A stretch of 5,138 nucleotides of DNA from CAYJOG01 sp964371695 [NCBI: uncultured bacterium] (lineage in GTDB: Bacteria; CAYJOG01): the NCBI GenBank assembly GCA_964371695.1, contig CAYJOG010000237.1:1-5138 (forward strand), read 5' to 3'. The notes below the pieces were generated by a model. It had not been told where the DNA came from, did not search any database, and was given only the letters and a program-made list of their open reading frames with translations. How positions within the stretch are numbered: position 1 is the first letter of the stretch; each line of letters begins with the position of its first letter. Positions 5,137-5,138 of the stretch are shown here, one piece after another. The position numbers were made by a program, and so were the translations under genes.

Positions 5137-5138
5137 CC

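Overview
This 5.1 kb window is bacterial chromosome. It is GC-rich by eye, has compact gene pairs, Shine-Dalgarno and rho-independent terminator-like signals, and shows no phage, plasmid, insertion sequence, CRISPR, tRNA or rRNA. An exported metallophosphatase with a Sec-type signal peptide and a membrane-anchored nuclease suggest a Gram-negative-like cell with a periplasm. I cannot name the phylum.

Layout from left to right. (1) A cold-shock protein gene is on the minus strand at the left edge, with a clear ribosome binding site and a good sigma70-type promoter. (2) A plus-strand cluster runs divergently from it: an exported purple-acid-phosphatase-like metallophosphoesterase, a PIG-L/LmbE-type zinc deacetylase starting one or sixteen bases after it, and a small unrecognised 109-residue protein 19 bases further on. 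(3) A 239-bp convergent intergenic region (2511-2749) holds three short GC-rich hairpins, each headed by GAGTAG; the last two face each other inside a 102-bp imperfect inverted repeat. This resembles REP/BIME (REPIN) elements. (4) A minus-strand pair follows: a membrane-anchored staphylococcal-nuclease-like (thermonuclease) protein, then a large protein with about seven membrane segments in its N-terminal half and a beta-propeller-like C-terminal half. The two overlap or nearly touch and look translationally coupled. (5) The right edge (4954-5138) holds a fourth GTAG-headed hairpin directly upstream of the nuclease gene, a candidate promoter, a U-tract hairpin in the leader, and a terminator for a minus-strand gene lying beyond the window.

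The phosphatase and the PIG-L enzyme are both metal-dependent hydrolases, and together with the small protein they probably form one transcript; no pathway can be fixed from sequence alone. The nuclease/propeller pair is likewise an envelope pair of unknown purpose. The most distinctive content is the family of GTAG-headed hairpins. I found no convincing new multi-gene system.
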